The notes under the pieces: model-generated
The model's input: the letters and a program-made list of their open reading frames with translations, nothing else
Told to the model about the DNA's origin: nothing
Database searches by the model: none
DNA from: Pseudoduganella rivuli
GTDB taxonomy: Bacteria; Pseudomonadota; Gammaproteobacteria; Burkholderiales; Burkholderiaceae_D
DNA length: 64,000 bases
NCBI RefSeq assembly: GCF_009674485.1
Contig: NZ_WKJJ01000001.1
Location: 482,265-546,264, forward strand
Direction: 5' to 3'
Shown here: one piece after another, positions 52,809 through 61,491 of the stretch
How positions within the stretch are numbered: the stretch's first letter is position 1
Layout: every line of letters begins with the position of its first letter
Translations under genes and position numbers: made by a program

Positions 52809-53798
52809 CTATTGCGGTTTCACCACGCTCGTGCGCAAGATGCCCAGTTGCTCGACTTCCAGCTCCACCACGTCGCCCGGCTTCAGGTAGCGCATCTGTT
52901 CCAGGCCGCAGCCGTTGCCGACCGTGCCGGAGCCCAGGAATTCGCCCGGATACAGCGTCTCGGAGCGGGAAATATGGACGATCAAGTCTTCGAATTGCCA
53001 GCGCATGGCGCTGGAATTGCCGCGCCCCCATTCTTCGCCGTTGACGCGGGCGATCATGGTGAGGTTGTACGGGTCATCGATTTCATCGGCCGTCACCAGG
53101 CATGGCCCCATCACGTTGGCGGTATCGAAGTCCTTGCTCTTGGCCGGCCCCAGCATGCCGCCCATTTCCACCGACTGCATGTCGCGCGCACTGAAATCGT
53201 TGTAGATGGTGTAGCCGAAGATCGCTTCCCGGGCTTGCTCGCGCGTCGCGTCCTTGATCTTCTTGCCGATGTAGACGCCGAATTCCAGCTCGAAGTCGAG
53301 CGCTTTGGTAAACGACGGCCACTCCACCTGCTGGTCGGCGCCGATCACGGCAAAGCGGTTGCACTTGTAATAGATCGGCTGGCGCTGGAAGGTGGCGATC
53401 ACGCGGTCGTCGGCGCGGGTGTTCATCGCGGCCAGCGCCGCTTCCGGATCGGGTTCGCGGGCGGCGCGGGTCTTGCGGGCGGCGGCAAAGCTTTGCTTCA
53501 GGTGCAATTCAAAGCACGAACAGTCGCGCATTTGCGGTGGCGGCTGGATCGGCGCCAGCAGCGTCACGCCGCTGCGCGGCTGGATGGCGGACGCCGGGGC
53601 GCGTTTCAGCACGCTGCGCGCCAGGGCCAGCGCGGCCTGCCCGCCTTCGGCCATGGCTTGCACGCTGGCCAGCAGCGGACTGGGTTCGCTGGCGACCGAC
53701 AGGAACGCATCCTGCAGGTCGACCACTTCGGTGTCCTGGTTGATCAGGGCGCCCGCGCGCTGGACGCCGCGCGCATCGGTAAAGGTCACGAGTCTCAT
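52809..53798 (-). CDS. Fumarylacetoacetate hydrolase (FAH) family protein 3, long form
   Basis: FAH-family enzyme of 329 aa, longer than the two others. Metal-site segments are 'LDFELEFGVYIGKK' and 'GYTIYNDFSARD'; 'EFLGSGTVGNGCGLEQMRYL' closes the domain. The long form with 'MNTRADDRVIATFQRQPIYY' resembles fumarylacetoacetase-like enzymes acting on larger substrates. It follows an SDR by 14 bp in the same operon. Confidence 0.87.
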   Translation of the reverse strand: MRLVTFTDARGVQRAGALINQDTEVVDLQDAFLSVASEPSPLLASVQAMAEGGQAALALARSVLKRAPASAIQPRSGVTLLAPIQPPPQMRDCSCFELHLKQSFAAARKTRAAREPDPEAALAAMNTRADDRVIATFQRQPIYYKCNRFAVIGADQQVEWPSFTKALDFELEFGVYIGKKIKDATREQAREAIFGYTIYNDFSARDMQSVEMGGMLGPAKSKDFDTANVMGPCLVTADEIDDPYNLTMIARVNGEEWGRGNSSAMRWQFEDLIVHISRSETLYPGEFLGSGTVGNGCGLEQMRYLKPGDVVELEVEQLGILRTSVVKPQ

Positions 53799-53812
53799 GA
53801 TGCGGCTCCCCG

Positions 53813-54526
53813 TTAAACCCGGCCGGCCACGGGCAGGCAGGCGCCCGTGATGGGCGCGCCCTCGTCCGACAGCAGGAATGCAATCACGCCGGCCAGCGCT
53901 TGCGGCGAAACCCAGCGCGTGCAATCCGCATCGGGCATCGCGGCGCGGTTGGCCGGCGTATCGATAATGCTGGGCAATACCGCGTTGACGGTAATCGCGT
54001 CACCCTTGAGTTCTTCGGCCAGCGCCTCGGTCAGGCGCGCCACGCCCGCCTTGGCCGCCGCATAGGCGCCCATGCCGCCGCCCGCCTTCTGCGACGCCAG
54101 CGCGCCGATGTTGACGATGCGCCCGGCGCCACGCGCCTTGAGGTGCGGCAGCACGGCCTGCGCGCCGATCACGGCGGTGCGCAAGTTCATTTCATACATG
54201 CGGTCCCAGGTCGCCACGCTGCCCCCGCTCAGCGTTTCCCAGGCGAAGCCGCCCGCCACGTTGACCAGCGCATCGACACCACCCAGCACGTCGGCGGCCG
54301 CATCGAAGGCCGCCACCGAGGCGGCGCCGTCGTTCAAGTCGACACCGCCGCGCAGCAGCAGGCGGGCATTCGGCTGCAGCCCGGCCGGCGGTTCCGCCAC
54401 GTCCAGCAGCGCCACGCGCGCGCCGCGTTCGGCCAGCACGGCGCCCAGCGCGCGGCCCAGCGCACCGAAGCCGCCGGTGACGATGATGTGCCGGCCTTGC
54501 AGTTGGGATGATAAAGTAGTAGACAT
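53813..54526 (-). CDS. Short-chain dehydrogenase/reductase
   Basis: SDR of 237 aa with 'HIIVTGGFGALGRALGAVLA', 'DALVNVAGGFAWE' (Val replaces the second Asn of NNAG), the region 'NIGALASQKAGGG' where Ser is Ala-shifted, and YxxxK in 'AYAAAKAGVARL'. First gene of a two-gene leftward operon with the long FAH; divergent from the DUF35 gene. Confidence 0.86.
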   Translation of the reverse strand: MSTTLSSQLQGRHIIVTGGFGALGRALGAVLAERGARVALLDVAEPPAGLQPNARLLLRGGVDLNDGAASVAAFDAAADVLGGVDALVNVAGGFAWETLSGGSVATWDRMYEMNLRTAVIGAQAVLPHLKARGAGRIVNIGALASQKAGGGMGAYAAAKAGVARLTEALAEELKGDAITVNAVLPSIIDTPANRAAMPDADCTRWVSPQALAGVIAFLLSDEGAPITGACLPVAGRV

Positions 54527-54536
54527 AATTTTTACT

Positions 54537-54586
54537 TTTGAACAGTTTTGATAGTTTTTCGAGACGTTTTTAAAATTTATGTCTCA
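54537..54586. promoter_or_regulatory. TTTTGAACA and GAGAC/GTCTC elements in SDR/DUF35 promoter
   Basis: TTTTGAACA (54537-54545) is followed by GAGAC (54561-54565) and TTTATGTCTCA (54576-54586), the latter two forming an inverted repeat with a 15-bp spacer. They lie in the 108-bp divergent gap and share the island's TTTATGT half-site. Confidence 0.45.
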
Positions 54587-54634
54587 ATAGTACACTACAA
54601 TGCGTTCTGTACAAATTAAAAATCAGGAGATCCC

Positions 54635-55039
54635 ATGAGCAGGAAACTGCCAGCGCTCAACGCCGACACCGCCGCCTTCTGGCAGGGCGGCCGCGACGGT
54701 GCGCTGCTGATCCACCATTGCGCGCCGTGCGCGCGCTATTTCCACCCGCCGGCGCCGGTCTGTCCCCATTGCGCCAGCTTTGAGGTGGCGCCGAAAGCCG
54801 TGTCCGGGCTGGGCCGGGTGCTGAGCTACACCATCAACCACCAGGCCTGGGTGCCCGGATTGCAAGTGCCATACGTGGTGGCCATCATCGCGCTGGACGA
54901 CCAGCCGGGTTTGCAATTGGTCAGCAACATCGTCGGCGGCGCGCCGGACGACGTTGCGATCGGCATGCCGGTGCGCGTGACGTTCCTGCAAGTCGAGGAT
55001 GTCTGGCTGCCGCTGTTTGAAAGGAATGACCATGTTTGA
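54635..55039 (+). CDS. DUF35 OB-fold/zinc-ribbon protein
   Basis: Small acyl-CoA-associated protein of 134 aa. The zinc ribbon uses Cys29/Cys32 ('HHCAPCARYF') and Cys43/Cys46 ('PVCPHCASFE'), followed by an OB-fold ('GRVLSYTINHQAWVPG'). DUF35 proteins act as partners of thiolase-like enzymes, for example ChsH2 with the aldolase Ltp2 in steroid side-chain degradation. The next gene is such a protein and overlaps by 8 bp. CAGGAG precedes the start. Confidence 0.9.
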   Translation: MSRKLPALNADTAAFWQGGRDGALLIHHCAPCARYFHPPAPVCPHCASFEVAPKAVSGLGRVLSYTINHQAWVPGLQVPYVVAIIALDDQPGLQLVSNIVGGAPDDVAIGMPVRVTFLQVEDVWLPLFERNDHV

Positions 55040-56234
55040 CCGCCTGTTTGAAAAAGACGTCGCCATTACCGGCATCGGCCAGTCCGAAGTCGGACGCCCT
55101 TCCGCCAAATCAGCGATGCGGCTGACCGTGGATGCCTGCCTGGAAGCGATTGCCGACGCCGGCCTGGAGCGCAAGGACATCGATGGGGTGGCGTGCTGGC
55201 CGGGCGACAACGACAATGGCAACAGCTTTTCGCCGGTCGGCCCCAGCGCCCTGAAAAGCGTACTGGGGCTGGACGTCAACTGGTTTGGCGGCGGCTACGA
55301 AGGTCCCGGACCGCTGGCCGGCATCATCAACGGCGCCATGGCGATCGCGACCGGCCTGTGCAAGAACGTCTTGGTGTTTCGCACCATCACCGAATCGACC
55401 GGGCGGCTGGCCAACAAGGGCGCCAATGCGCTCAGCAACAAGACCGTCGGACGCGACACCAGCTATTTCTGGCAGTGGTACACGCCATTCCAGGTGCATT
55501 CCGGGATCAACCTGATGGCGCTGTATGCGCAGCGCCATTTCCACGAGTACGGCACCCGGCCGGACCAGCTGGCGCAAATCGCGCTCAATGCGCGCCGCAA
55601 CGCCGCGCTCAACCCGAAAGCCGTCTACCGCACGCCGCTGACGATGGACGACTACATGAATTCGCGCATGATCTCGACCCCGCTGCGGATGCTCGATTGC
55701 GACGTGCATTGCGACGCCTCCACCGCCATCGTGCTGTCGCGCATCGACGATGCGCGTGGCCGCCGGCGCGACGGCGGCCACGCCCCGGTCCGCATCGAAG
55801 CGATCGGCGCGGCGCTGAACCAGCCGTGGTCGTGGGACCAGATTTCACTGACGGAAATGGCGACCTTCGACGTGGCCAACATGATGTGGGCCCGCACCGA
55901 CTTGAAGCCGTCGGATGTGGGGTCGGCCCAGCTGTATGACGGCTTCTCGATCCTGACGATGATCTGGCTGGAAGCGCTGGGTTTGTGCGGCAAGGGGGAA
56001 AGCGGCGCGTTCGTCGAAGGCGGCAGCCGCATCGCGCGCGAAGGCGGCTTACCGGTCAACACCAACGGCGGCCAGATGTCGGGTGGACGCACCCACGGCC
56101 TGGGCTATGTGCACGAAGCGTGCTTGCAGTTGTGGGGCCGGGCCGGAGAACGGCAGGTGGCGCCGCATGACGTGGCGGTGGCCGCCGCGGGCGGCGGACC
56201 GCTGGGGGGGAGTTTGTTGCTGGTGAAGGAGTAA
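55032..56234 (+). CDS. Thiolase-superfamily protein without nucleophilic Cys (Ltp2/SCP-x-like)
   Basis: Thiolase-fold protein of 400 aa. Where catalytic thiolases have the nucleophilic Cys the sequence is 'GGGYEGPGPLAGIINGAM', so it cannot do normal thiolysis. The C-terminal 'LPVNTNGGQMSGGRTHGLGY' and 'AQLYDGFSILTMIWLE' resemble lipid-transfer-protein-like retro-aldolases. With the overlapping DUF35 partner it likely cleaves a carbon-carbon bond of a CoA-bound side chain, as Ltp2-ChsH2 do; DitF is a possible relative. AAAGGA precedes the ATG at 55032. Confidence 0.87.
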   Translation: MFDRLFEKDVAITGIGQSEVGRPSAKSAMRLTVDACLEAIADAGLERKDIDGVACWPGDNDNGNSFSPVGPSALKSVLGLDVNWFGGGYEGPGPLAGIINGAMAIATGLCKNVLVFRTITESTGRLANKGANALSNKTVGRDTSYFWQWYTPFQVHSGINLMALYAQRHFHEYGTRPDQLAQIALNARRNAALNPKAVYRTPLTMDDYMNSRMISTPLRMLDCDVHCDASTAIVLSRIDDARGRRRDGGHAPVRIEAIGAALNQPWSWDQISLTEMATFDVANMMWARTDLKPSDVGSAQLYDGFSILTMIWLEALGLCGKGESGAFVEGGSRIAREGGLPVNTNGGQMSGGRTHGLGYVHEACLQLWGRAGERQVAPHDVAVAAAGGGPLGGSLLLVKE

Positions 56235-56237
56235 CGT

Positions 56238-56263
56238 GCCAGAAGGGGCTTGCCCCTTCTGGC
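56238..56263. terminator. Perfect hairpin between convergent Ltp2-like and reductase genes
   Basis: GCCAGAAGGGGC and its exact complement flank TT, a 12-bp stem. It begins three bases after one stop codon and ends two bases before the other, so it probably terminates both strands despite a short T tract. Confidence 0.7.
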
Positions 56264-56264
56264 A

Positions 56265-57494
56265 TTACCTTGTCGCCAGTTCGTACGCCTTCAATTCAAA
56301 CCCTTCCGCCCCCGCCTCGCGCGGCGTCAACTGGCACGACCGTCCCAGCAGCTTGCGCGCCACCATGTGGTCGGCCGGCCGGTTCAAGGTTTCCACCGCC
56401 ACCAGTTGCCCACGGCGGAAGCACAGCACCGTCATCTGGTACGCCGCCTTGCCGCGCAGCACCACGGTATCGTCATAGCCATCGTTCAAGCCGACGATTT
56501 GCAGTTTCAAGTCGCGCTGATCGGTCCAGAACCACGGCAGCGCCGCATACGGAGCGGTTTTGCCCATCAGGCGCGCCGCCACGGTCCTGGCCTGGTCCAT
56601 CGCGTTTTGCACCGACTCGAGCCGGATATGACGCTCCACGAAATGGCTGGGGAACGACGCCACGTCGCCGATGGCGGAAATCGCCGGGTCCTGCGTCAGC
56701 AGGTTGGCGTCGACCTTGATGCCATTGTCGACATCCAGGCCGGCTTCCACCGCCAGTTTCACGTTCGGGATCACGCCGATGCCGAACACCACCAGGTCGG
56801 CCGGCAACCGCCGCCCGTCGGTGGTTTCGACCGCGCACACCCTGCCGTTGTCGCCGTCGATGCGGGTCAGCCCCTGGCGGAAGTCCAGGTGCACGCCCCA
56901 CGACTGGTGCGCCGCGCTGAACGCGTCCGACATCTCTTTCGACACCGCGCGCGCCATCGGCCGGTCGCCCAGTTCCAGCACGTGCACATGGACGCCCAGT
57001 GCCGACGCGACGGCGGCGAATTCCAGGCCGATAAATCCAGCCCCCACCACCACTGCATTTTTCACGTGCGCCAGGCGCGGCGCCAGCGCATCGGCGTCGG
57101 CCAGGGTCTTGACGCCGAACACGCCGTCCAGCTCCGCGCCCGGGACCGGCAACAGCCGGTTATGGGCGCCCACCGCCAGCACCAGGTGGCCATAGTCGAG
57201 CGCCCCGCCCGACGCCAGCGTGACGCGGCGGTTGGTGCGGTCGATTGCCTGCACGCTGTCGTGCAACAGCGTCACGCGCTGCTCTTCAAAGAAGCTGGCC
57301 GGGCGGAAGTGCATATTGGCCAGGCCGATCTTGCCCAACAGGTAGGCCTTCGACAGCGGCGGGCGCTGGTAGGGCAAACCGGGTTCATCGCCTATCAGCG
57401 TAATGGCGCCCTGAAAACCTTCCTGGCGCAGCGAAGCGGCAACCTGCAGGCCGGCCTGGCCGGCGCCGGCGATAACAACGGATTCGACAGACAT
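56265..57494 (-). CDS. Ferredoxin reductase (FAD/NAD(P)H-dependent)
   Basis: FAD-dependent reductase of 409 aa of the putidaredoxin/BphA4 type. It has an FAD motif 'VVIAGAGQAGLQVAASLRQ', an NAD motif 'AVVVGAGFIGLEFAAVASAL' and 'ISAIGDVASFPSHF' closing the FAD site. It would pass electrons from NAD(P)H to a ferredoxin feeding the P450 and the Rieske oxygenases; no other ferredoxin reductase is seen in the window. GAGGA precedes the ATG. Last gene of a six-gene leftward operon. Confidence 0.92.
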   Translation of the reverse strand: MSVESVVIAGAGQAGLQVAASLRQEGFQGAITLIGDEPGLPYQRPPLSKAYLLGKIGLANMHFRPASFFEEQRVTLLHDSVQAIDRTNRRVTLASGGALDYGHLVLAVGAHNRLLPVPGAELDGVFGVKTLADADALAPRLAHVKNAVVVGAGFIGLEFAAVASALGVHVHVLELGDRPMARAVSKEMSDAFSAAHQSWGVHLDFRQGLTRIDGDNGRVCAVETTDGRRLPADLVVFGIGVIPNVKLAVEAGLDVDNGIKVDANLLTQDPAISAIGDVASFPSHFVERHIRLESVQNAMDQARTVAARLMGKTAPYAALPWFWTDQRDLKLQIVGLNDGYDDTVVLRGKAAYQMTVLCFRRGQLVAVETLNRPADHMVARKLLGRSCQLTPREAGAEGFELKAYELATR

Positions 57495-57496
57495 GA

Positions 57497-58801
57497 TTAA
57501 TCCTCGTGGGTGAAAACAGGATAGCGGCCGAGCGTGAGCAGCAGCAGCGCGCCAACCGTGAAACAAATCGTGCAGTAGGCCAGCAGGGCGACATAGGAAC
57601 CCGTCATCTTGTACATGGCCCCGAACAGCAGCGGCGACAGCGACGAACCGAGCGTGATCAGGCCCAGGTGCACGCCGAACAGGCGGCCGTATTCGCGCAG
57701 GCCGAAAAAGCGCGCGACCAGGAAAGCGGCCAGGTCGAACTCGGCGCCCGCGCCGATACCGACCAGCAAGGTCGCCAGCACCAGCAGCGGCACGCTGCCG
57801 CCGGCCAGGCCGAACAGCACGCACCCCACTGCGGGCAACAGCAAGGCGACCGCCGCCACCCCGGGCGCCCACAGGCGGTCCACCAGGTAACCCACCACCA
57901 CCCGGCCCAGGATCAGCGAAATGCCGAAACTGCTGAAAATCTGCCCCGCTTCCATGGCGGACATGCCGCGCTCACGCAATATCGGCACGCCGTTGGTCAC
58001 GATGCCGAGTATCGCCGACACCACCAGGGTCAGGCCGATATTGCAGCGCCAGAATTTCGCCGAGCGCAGGCCGGCGCGGAAGCTCAGGCCGGTCAGCGCG
58101 GGGGGCGCCGGCAACGCGCCACTGCCCGCGCCATCGGCGGCAGCGGCTGCGGCTGCGGCTGCGGCATGGGGCGCGCGCATCCACAACGCCACCAGCGGCA
58201 TGGCGATCAGCGACGACGTCAGCGCCATGACCACGAACCCGCCCTGCCAGCCCCATGCCTGCGCAACGTAGGTCACCAGCGGCGGCATGGCGATGGCGGC
58301 AATGCCGGTGCCGGACAAGGTGATGGCCAGCGCCAGGCCGCGGTTGCGTTCATACCAGAGGTTGACCAGATTGGTCCACGTCACTTGCAGGGTGCCCAGG
58401 CCGGCCCAGGCGATCGCCATGAAGCCCAGGTACAGCGACCAGACCGAGCCGCGCAATTGGGTCAGCAGCAGGAAGCCGCACGTCAGCGCGGCCAGCGACA
58501 ACAGCGTCACCCTGCGCAAGCCATAGCGCTGGTTCAGCCAGCCCACCACTTGCGACGACACGATCGCCCCCAGGAACAGGAAGGTGATGGCCGGTTGCAG
58601 CTCGGCGCGGGTCCAGCCGAAAGCCTGTTCCAGCGGTCCGAGCATCGCGCTGAAACCATACAGCAGGGTCGCGTTGACGCTGGTGGAGACCCCGGCCACC
58701 GCCACCAGCAGCGCGCGCCAGCCGAGCTTGAATTCGGTGAAGTCGAGCGCGGCGCCGGAAGCGTGATTGGCGGTGGTGTCGGCTATCGTCGTGGTTTGCA
58801 T
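57497..58801 (-). CDS. MFS transporter (monocarboxylate/oxalate-formate-like)
   Basis: Twelve-segment MFS protein of 434 aa with an N-terminal 'GWRALLVAVAGVSTSVNATL', 'FGWTRAELQPAITFLFLGAI' and a cytoplasmic Ala-rich loop of ten consecutive Ala in the middle. It resembles the monocarboxylate-porter/OFA group. Probably imports the acidic substrate. The reductase start lies two bases after its stop. Confidence 0.88.
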   Translation of the reverse strand: MQTTTIADTTANHASGAALDFTEFKLGWRALLVAVAGVSTSVNATLLYGFSAMLGPLEQAFGWTRAELQPAITFLFLGAIVSSQVVGWLNQRYGLRRVTLLSLAALTCGFLLLTQLRGSVWSLYLGFMAIAWAGLGTLQVTWTNLVNLWYERNRGLALAITLSGTGIAAIAMPPLVTYVAQAWGWQGGFVVMALTSSLIAMPLVALWMRAPHAAAAAAAAAADGAGSGALPAPPALTGLSFRAGLRSAKFWRCNIGLTLVVSAILGIVTNGVPILRERGMSAMEAGQIFSSFGISLILGRVVVGYLVDRLWAPGVAAVALLLPAVGCVLFGLAGGSVPLLVLATLLVGIGAGAEFDLAAFLVARFFGLREYGRLFGVHLGLITLGSSLSPLLFGAMYKMTGSYVALLAYCTICFTVGALLLLTLGRYPVFTHED

Positions 58802-58830
58802 GATCGTTCCTGGTGACGGGCGTCTGGCGC

Positions 58831-59691
58831 TCAAAGGCTGTTCGAACCGACCTTGGCGAAATACGCGCGCATGGCCGCCATCGATGGCGTGTGGCTGGAA
58901 AACCCGCCATCCGCCGCCAAGGTATGGCCGGTGATGAACGACGATTCGTCGCTGGCCAGGAACGCCACGATATCGGCCAGCTGGCGCGGCTTGCCCAGGT
59001 CCGGCGTCAAATGGTTGTCGAGCAGGATCTGGCGGATGTCCGGCGGCAGCGGATGGCCCGGGTTTTCCACCAGGCCGATCTGGATCGCGTTGGAACGCAA
59101 GCCCTGCTTGCCATATTGCGCGGCAATCGACTTGGCCAGCATCGCCACGCCCGCCTTCGAGGCCGCGTAAGCGCTCAGGGTCAGGTCGCCCTGCGCGCCG
59201 AGGCCGGAAGTGGCAAACATCACGGAACCGCCGCCGGCCCGCAAGATGTGCGGGATCACATACTTGGCGCACAGCATGGCGCCGCGCAAATTCACCGCCA
59301 TGGCGCGGTCCCATGCGCCGAGGTCCATGTTGACAACGTCGCGGTCGCCGGCGCGCTGTTCATTGGTCAGGATCGCCGCGTTGTTGTACAACACGTCGAT
59401 CCGGCCAAAATGCGCGGCCACCGTCGCCGCCATGGCTTCCACCTGGCGTGCGTCCGACACATCGGTGCACAAGGCCAGCGCCTGGCCACCCTGCTCCACG
59501 ATGGCGCCGGCCACCCGCTGCGCGCCCGCCAGGTCGATATCGACCACGGCAATGGCTGCGCCGTGGCCGGCCAGTACGCGCGCGCATTCCGCGCCGAGGC
59601 CGCCGCCGGCGCCAGTGATGACGACGACTTTGCCGTCCAGCTTGCCGCCTGGTTTGCCGCTCGATGCCTCTGCCGACTTGGATGTACTCAT
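58831..59691 (-). CDS. Short-chain dehydrogenase/reductase
   Basis: SDR of 286 aa with 'VVVITGAGGGLGAECARVLA', 'DVLYNNAAILTNE', Ser in 'FATSGLGAQGD' and YxxxK in 'AYAASKAGVAML'. A 20-residue polar N-terminal extension and a C-terminal tail after 'FITGHTLAADGGFSS' are extra. It lies between the hydratase and the MFS gene in the operon and likely oxidises a hydroxy intermediate. Confidence 0.9.
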   Translation of the reverse strand: MSTSKSAEASSGKPGGKLDGKVVVITGAGGGLGAECARVLAGHGAAIAVVDIDLAGAQRVAGAIVEQGGQALALCTDVSDARQVEAMAATVAAHFGRIDVLYNNAAILTNEQRAGDRDVVNMDLGAWDRAMAVNLRGAMLCAKYVIPHILRAGGGSVMFATSGLGAQGDLTLSAYAASKAGVAMLAKSIAAQYGKQGLRSNAIQIGLVENPGHPLPPDIRQILLDNHLTPDLGKPRQLADIVAFLASDESSFITGHTLAADGGFSSHTPSMAAMRAYFAKVGSNSL

Positions 59692-59695
59692 GATG

Positions 59696-60496
59696 TCAAT
59701 TCCCCGTGAAATTCGGTTCGCGCTTTTCAGCGAAGGCCAGCGCCGCTTCCTTGACGTCGCCGCTCGGCGCCAGCAGCGCAAACAGGTTCAGTTCCAGGTC
59801 CAGTCCGCTTTTGAGTTCCAGTTCCAGCGCGCCGCGCGCGGCCCGCTTGACCGCCGCGCTGGCGGCCGGCGGCTTGCTGGCGATCTTGCGCGCCAGCGCC
59901 CGCACCTCGTCCAGCAAGCCGTCCGCCGTGTCGGCTACGCGGGTCACCAGGCCGGTCTGCAGCGCCTCGCTGGCGCTGACCCGTTCTCCCGTCAACAGCA
60001 TGTCCATGGCGCGTCCCGGGCCGATCACGCGCGCCAGGCGCTGCGTGCCGCCACCGCCCGGGATCAGCCCGAGGCCGGTTTCCGGCAACGCGAATTGCGC
60101 GTTCGGCGCGGCATAGCGGATGTCGCAGGCCAGCGCCAGTTCCATGCCGCCGCCCATGCAGTAGCCGTGGATCGCCGCGATGACGGGCTTGGCGATGCCG
60201 TCCAGGGTTTCAATCCAGCGTTTTTTTTCCATGCGCTGGCGCACCTGGATCGCGGTTTCGGGGCCGCGCTTTTCCTTGATGTCGGCGCCGGCGCAAAAGC
60301 CCCGCTCGCCGGCCCCCCGGAACACGATCACGCGCACGGCGGCATCGTCGTCGAGCAGCCGCAGCGCCTGCGGCACACCCACGCGGATTTCGTCGTTAAT
60401 TGCATTTAACTGGGCCGCGCGGTTCAGCACGATCCAGGCCACGGCCCCGTCGCGCTCAACCAGGACCGAATCGTTAATTGAAAATATGTTCAGCAT
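59696..60496 (-). CDS. Enoyl-CoA hydratase/isomerase family protein 2
   Basis: Crotonase-family enzyme of 266 aa: 'ERGFCAGADIKEKRG' and 'IHGYCMGGGMELALACDIRY' form the oxyanion hole, and 'ALPETGLGLIPGGGGTQRLA' carries a Glu at a typical catalytic position. Its start overlaps the VOC gene stop by 7 bp. Confidence 0.92.
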   Translation of the reverse strand: MLNIFSINDSVLVERDGAVAWIVLNRAAQLNAINDEIRVGVPQALRLLDDDAAVRVIVFRGAGERGFCAGADIKEKRGPETAIQVRQRMEKKRWIETLDGIAKPVIAAIHGYCMGGGMELALACDIRYAAPNAQFALPETGLGLIPGGGGTQRLARVIGPGRAMDMLLTGERVSASEALQTGLVTRVADTADGLLDEVRALARKIASKPPAASAAVKRAARGALELELKSGLDLELNLFALLAPSGDVKEAALAFAEKREPNFTGN

Positions 60497-61455
60497 TGTT
60501 CGAACTCGAAAAGTTGGCCGCGCAATTGCGCCGGGTCGACCTTGATCAGCGAACGGCCGCCAACCGCCTCGGATTCCTCGATCCACGTGAACGCCGTGCC
60601 ACGGGCGCGCAAGTCTTCCGCCTTGGCGTTCAAGTCATTGACGCCGATACGGATGTAGTACGGGCCCGGGCCCCAGTTGTTGACGTACAGGCCGGCGTCG
60701 CTGTCCCAGCGGGTCGCTTCGATCACGTCCAGCGACGCGCTGTTGGCCACCGTGAAGCCCATGCGGGCGCGGCGGTATCCCTCGTTGCGCAACAGTTCGA
60801 CCGGGCCAACCGGTTCCCAGTCCAGGTTGGTCGAAACCTTGCGCAAGGTTTCATCGAGGTTACGCACCAGGAAGCCGCGCGCGGTGACGCGCACCATGCC
60901 GCCCGGCGCCAGGTCGCGCGGCTGCGGCGGGATGTCCGCGAAGGTCTCCGGCGGCATTTGCAGCGGCTCGGTCGGCATCACTTCAATGCACAGGCCGCCG
61001 TCCACCGACGGCTCGTAATACGGGCGTTCCGGCGTGCAGCCCAGCCACAAGCGGTCGAACGGCATGTCGTCGGTGCGCTGCGCCATGCGGAACGGCAGGC
61101 GGCGGCGCATCAACTTTTCCACGAACTTGTCGAATTTCGGGCCATGCATGGCCAGCACGATCGAGTGCGTCAGCAGCGGACGGTGCTTGCCCTGGTAAGC
61201 TTCCAGGCTTTGCAGGAAGTCATGGAACAGCGGGTCGCCCGGGTTTGGCTTGTCCAGGTGCACTTGCGGTTCGATTCGGGTCGGCGACACGGCCAGCGAC
61301 TTGTGCACGCGCAGGAAGTGCGCGATGTACGGGTGGTGTTCGAAGGCCTGGCGCCATTTTTCGTGCTTGTAGATGCCCAGTTTGTCGACCAGCAATTCGG
61401 TCATCCCGTCCGGGTCGGAAATCATCATGTCAGCGGAGAGCAGCAGTTCAAACAT
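60490..61455 (-). CDS. VOC-superfamily (glyoxalase/dioxygenase-like) protein
   Basis: Protein of 321 aa with two VOC-like halves. The second ('RGFLVRNLDETLRKVSTNLD' to 'QLFEFEQC') ends with a Glu that could be a metal ligand. The His ligands of extradiol dioxygenases are not evident in the pattern seen at 26076-27041, so it is not confidently a dioxygenase; an isomerase, epimerase or binding role is possible. It is coupled to the hydratase and follows the MMPL gene. Confidence 0.72.
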   Translation of the reverse strand: MFELLLSADMMISDPDGMTELLVDKLGIYKHEKWRQAFEHHPYIAHFLRVHKSLAVSPTRIEPQVHLDKPNPGDPLFHDFLQSLEAYQGKHRPLLTHSIVLAMHGPKFDKFVEKLMRRRLPFRMAQRTDDMPFDRLWLGCTPERPYYEPSVDGGLCIEVMPTEPLQMPPETFADIPPQPRDLAPGGMVRVTARGFLVRNLDETLRKVSTNLDWEPVGPVELLRNEGYRRARMGFTVANSASLDVIEATRWDSDAGLYVNNWGPGPYYIRIGVNDLNAKAEDLRARGTAFTWIEESEAVGGRSLIKVDPAQLRGQLFEFEQC

Positions 61456-61491
61456 TGTGTAGCCTCTGTAGGTGGGGAATCAGGGTAAAGA

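Noticed and set aside
60490..61455. VOC protein as a second extradiol dioxygenase
   Set aside because: The 2-His-1-Glu ligand pattern seen at 26076-27041 could not be found, so only the superfamily is assigned.
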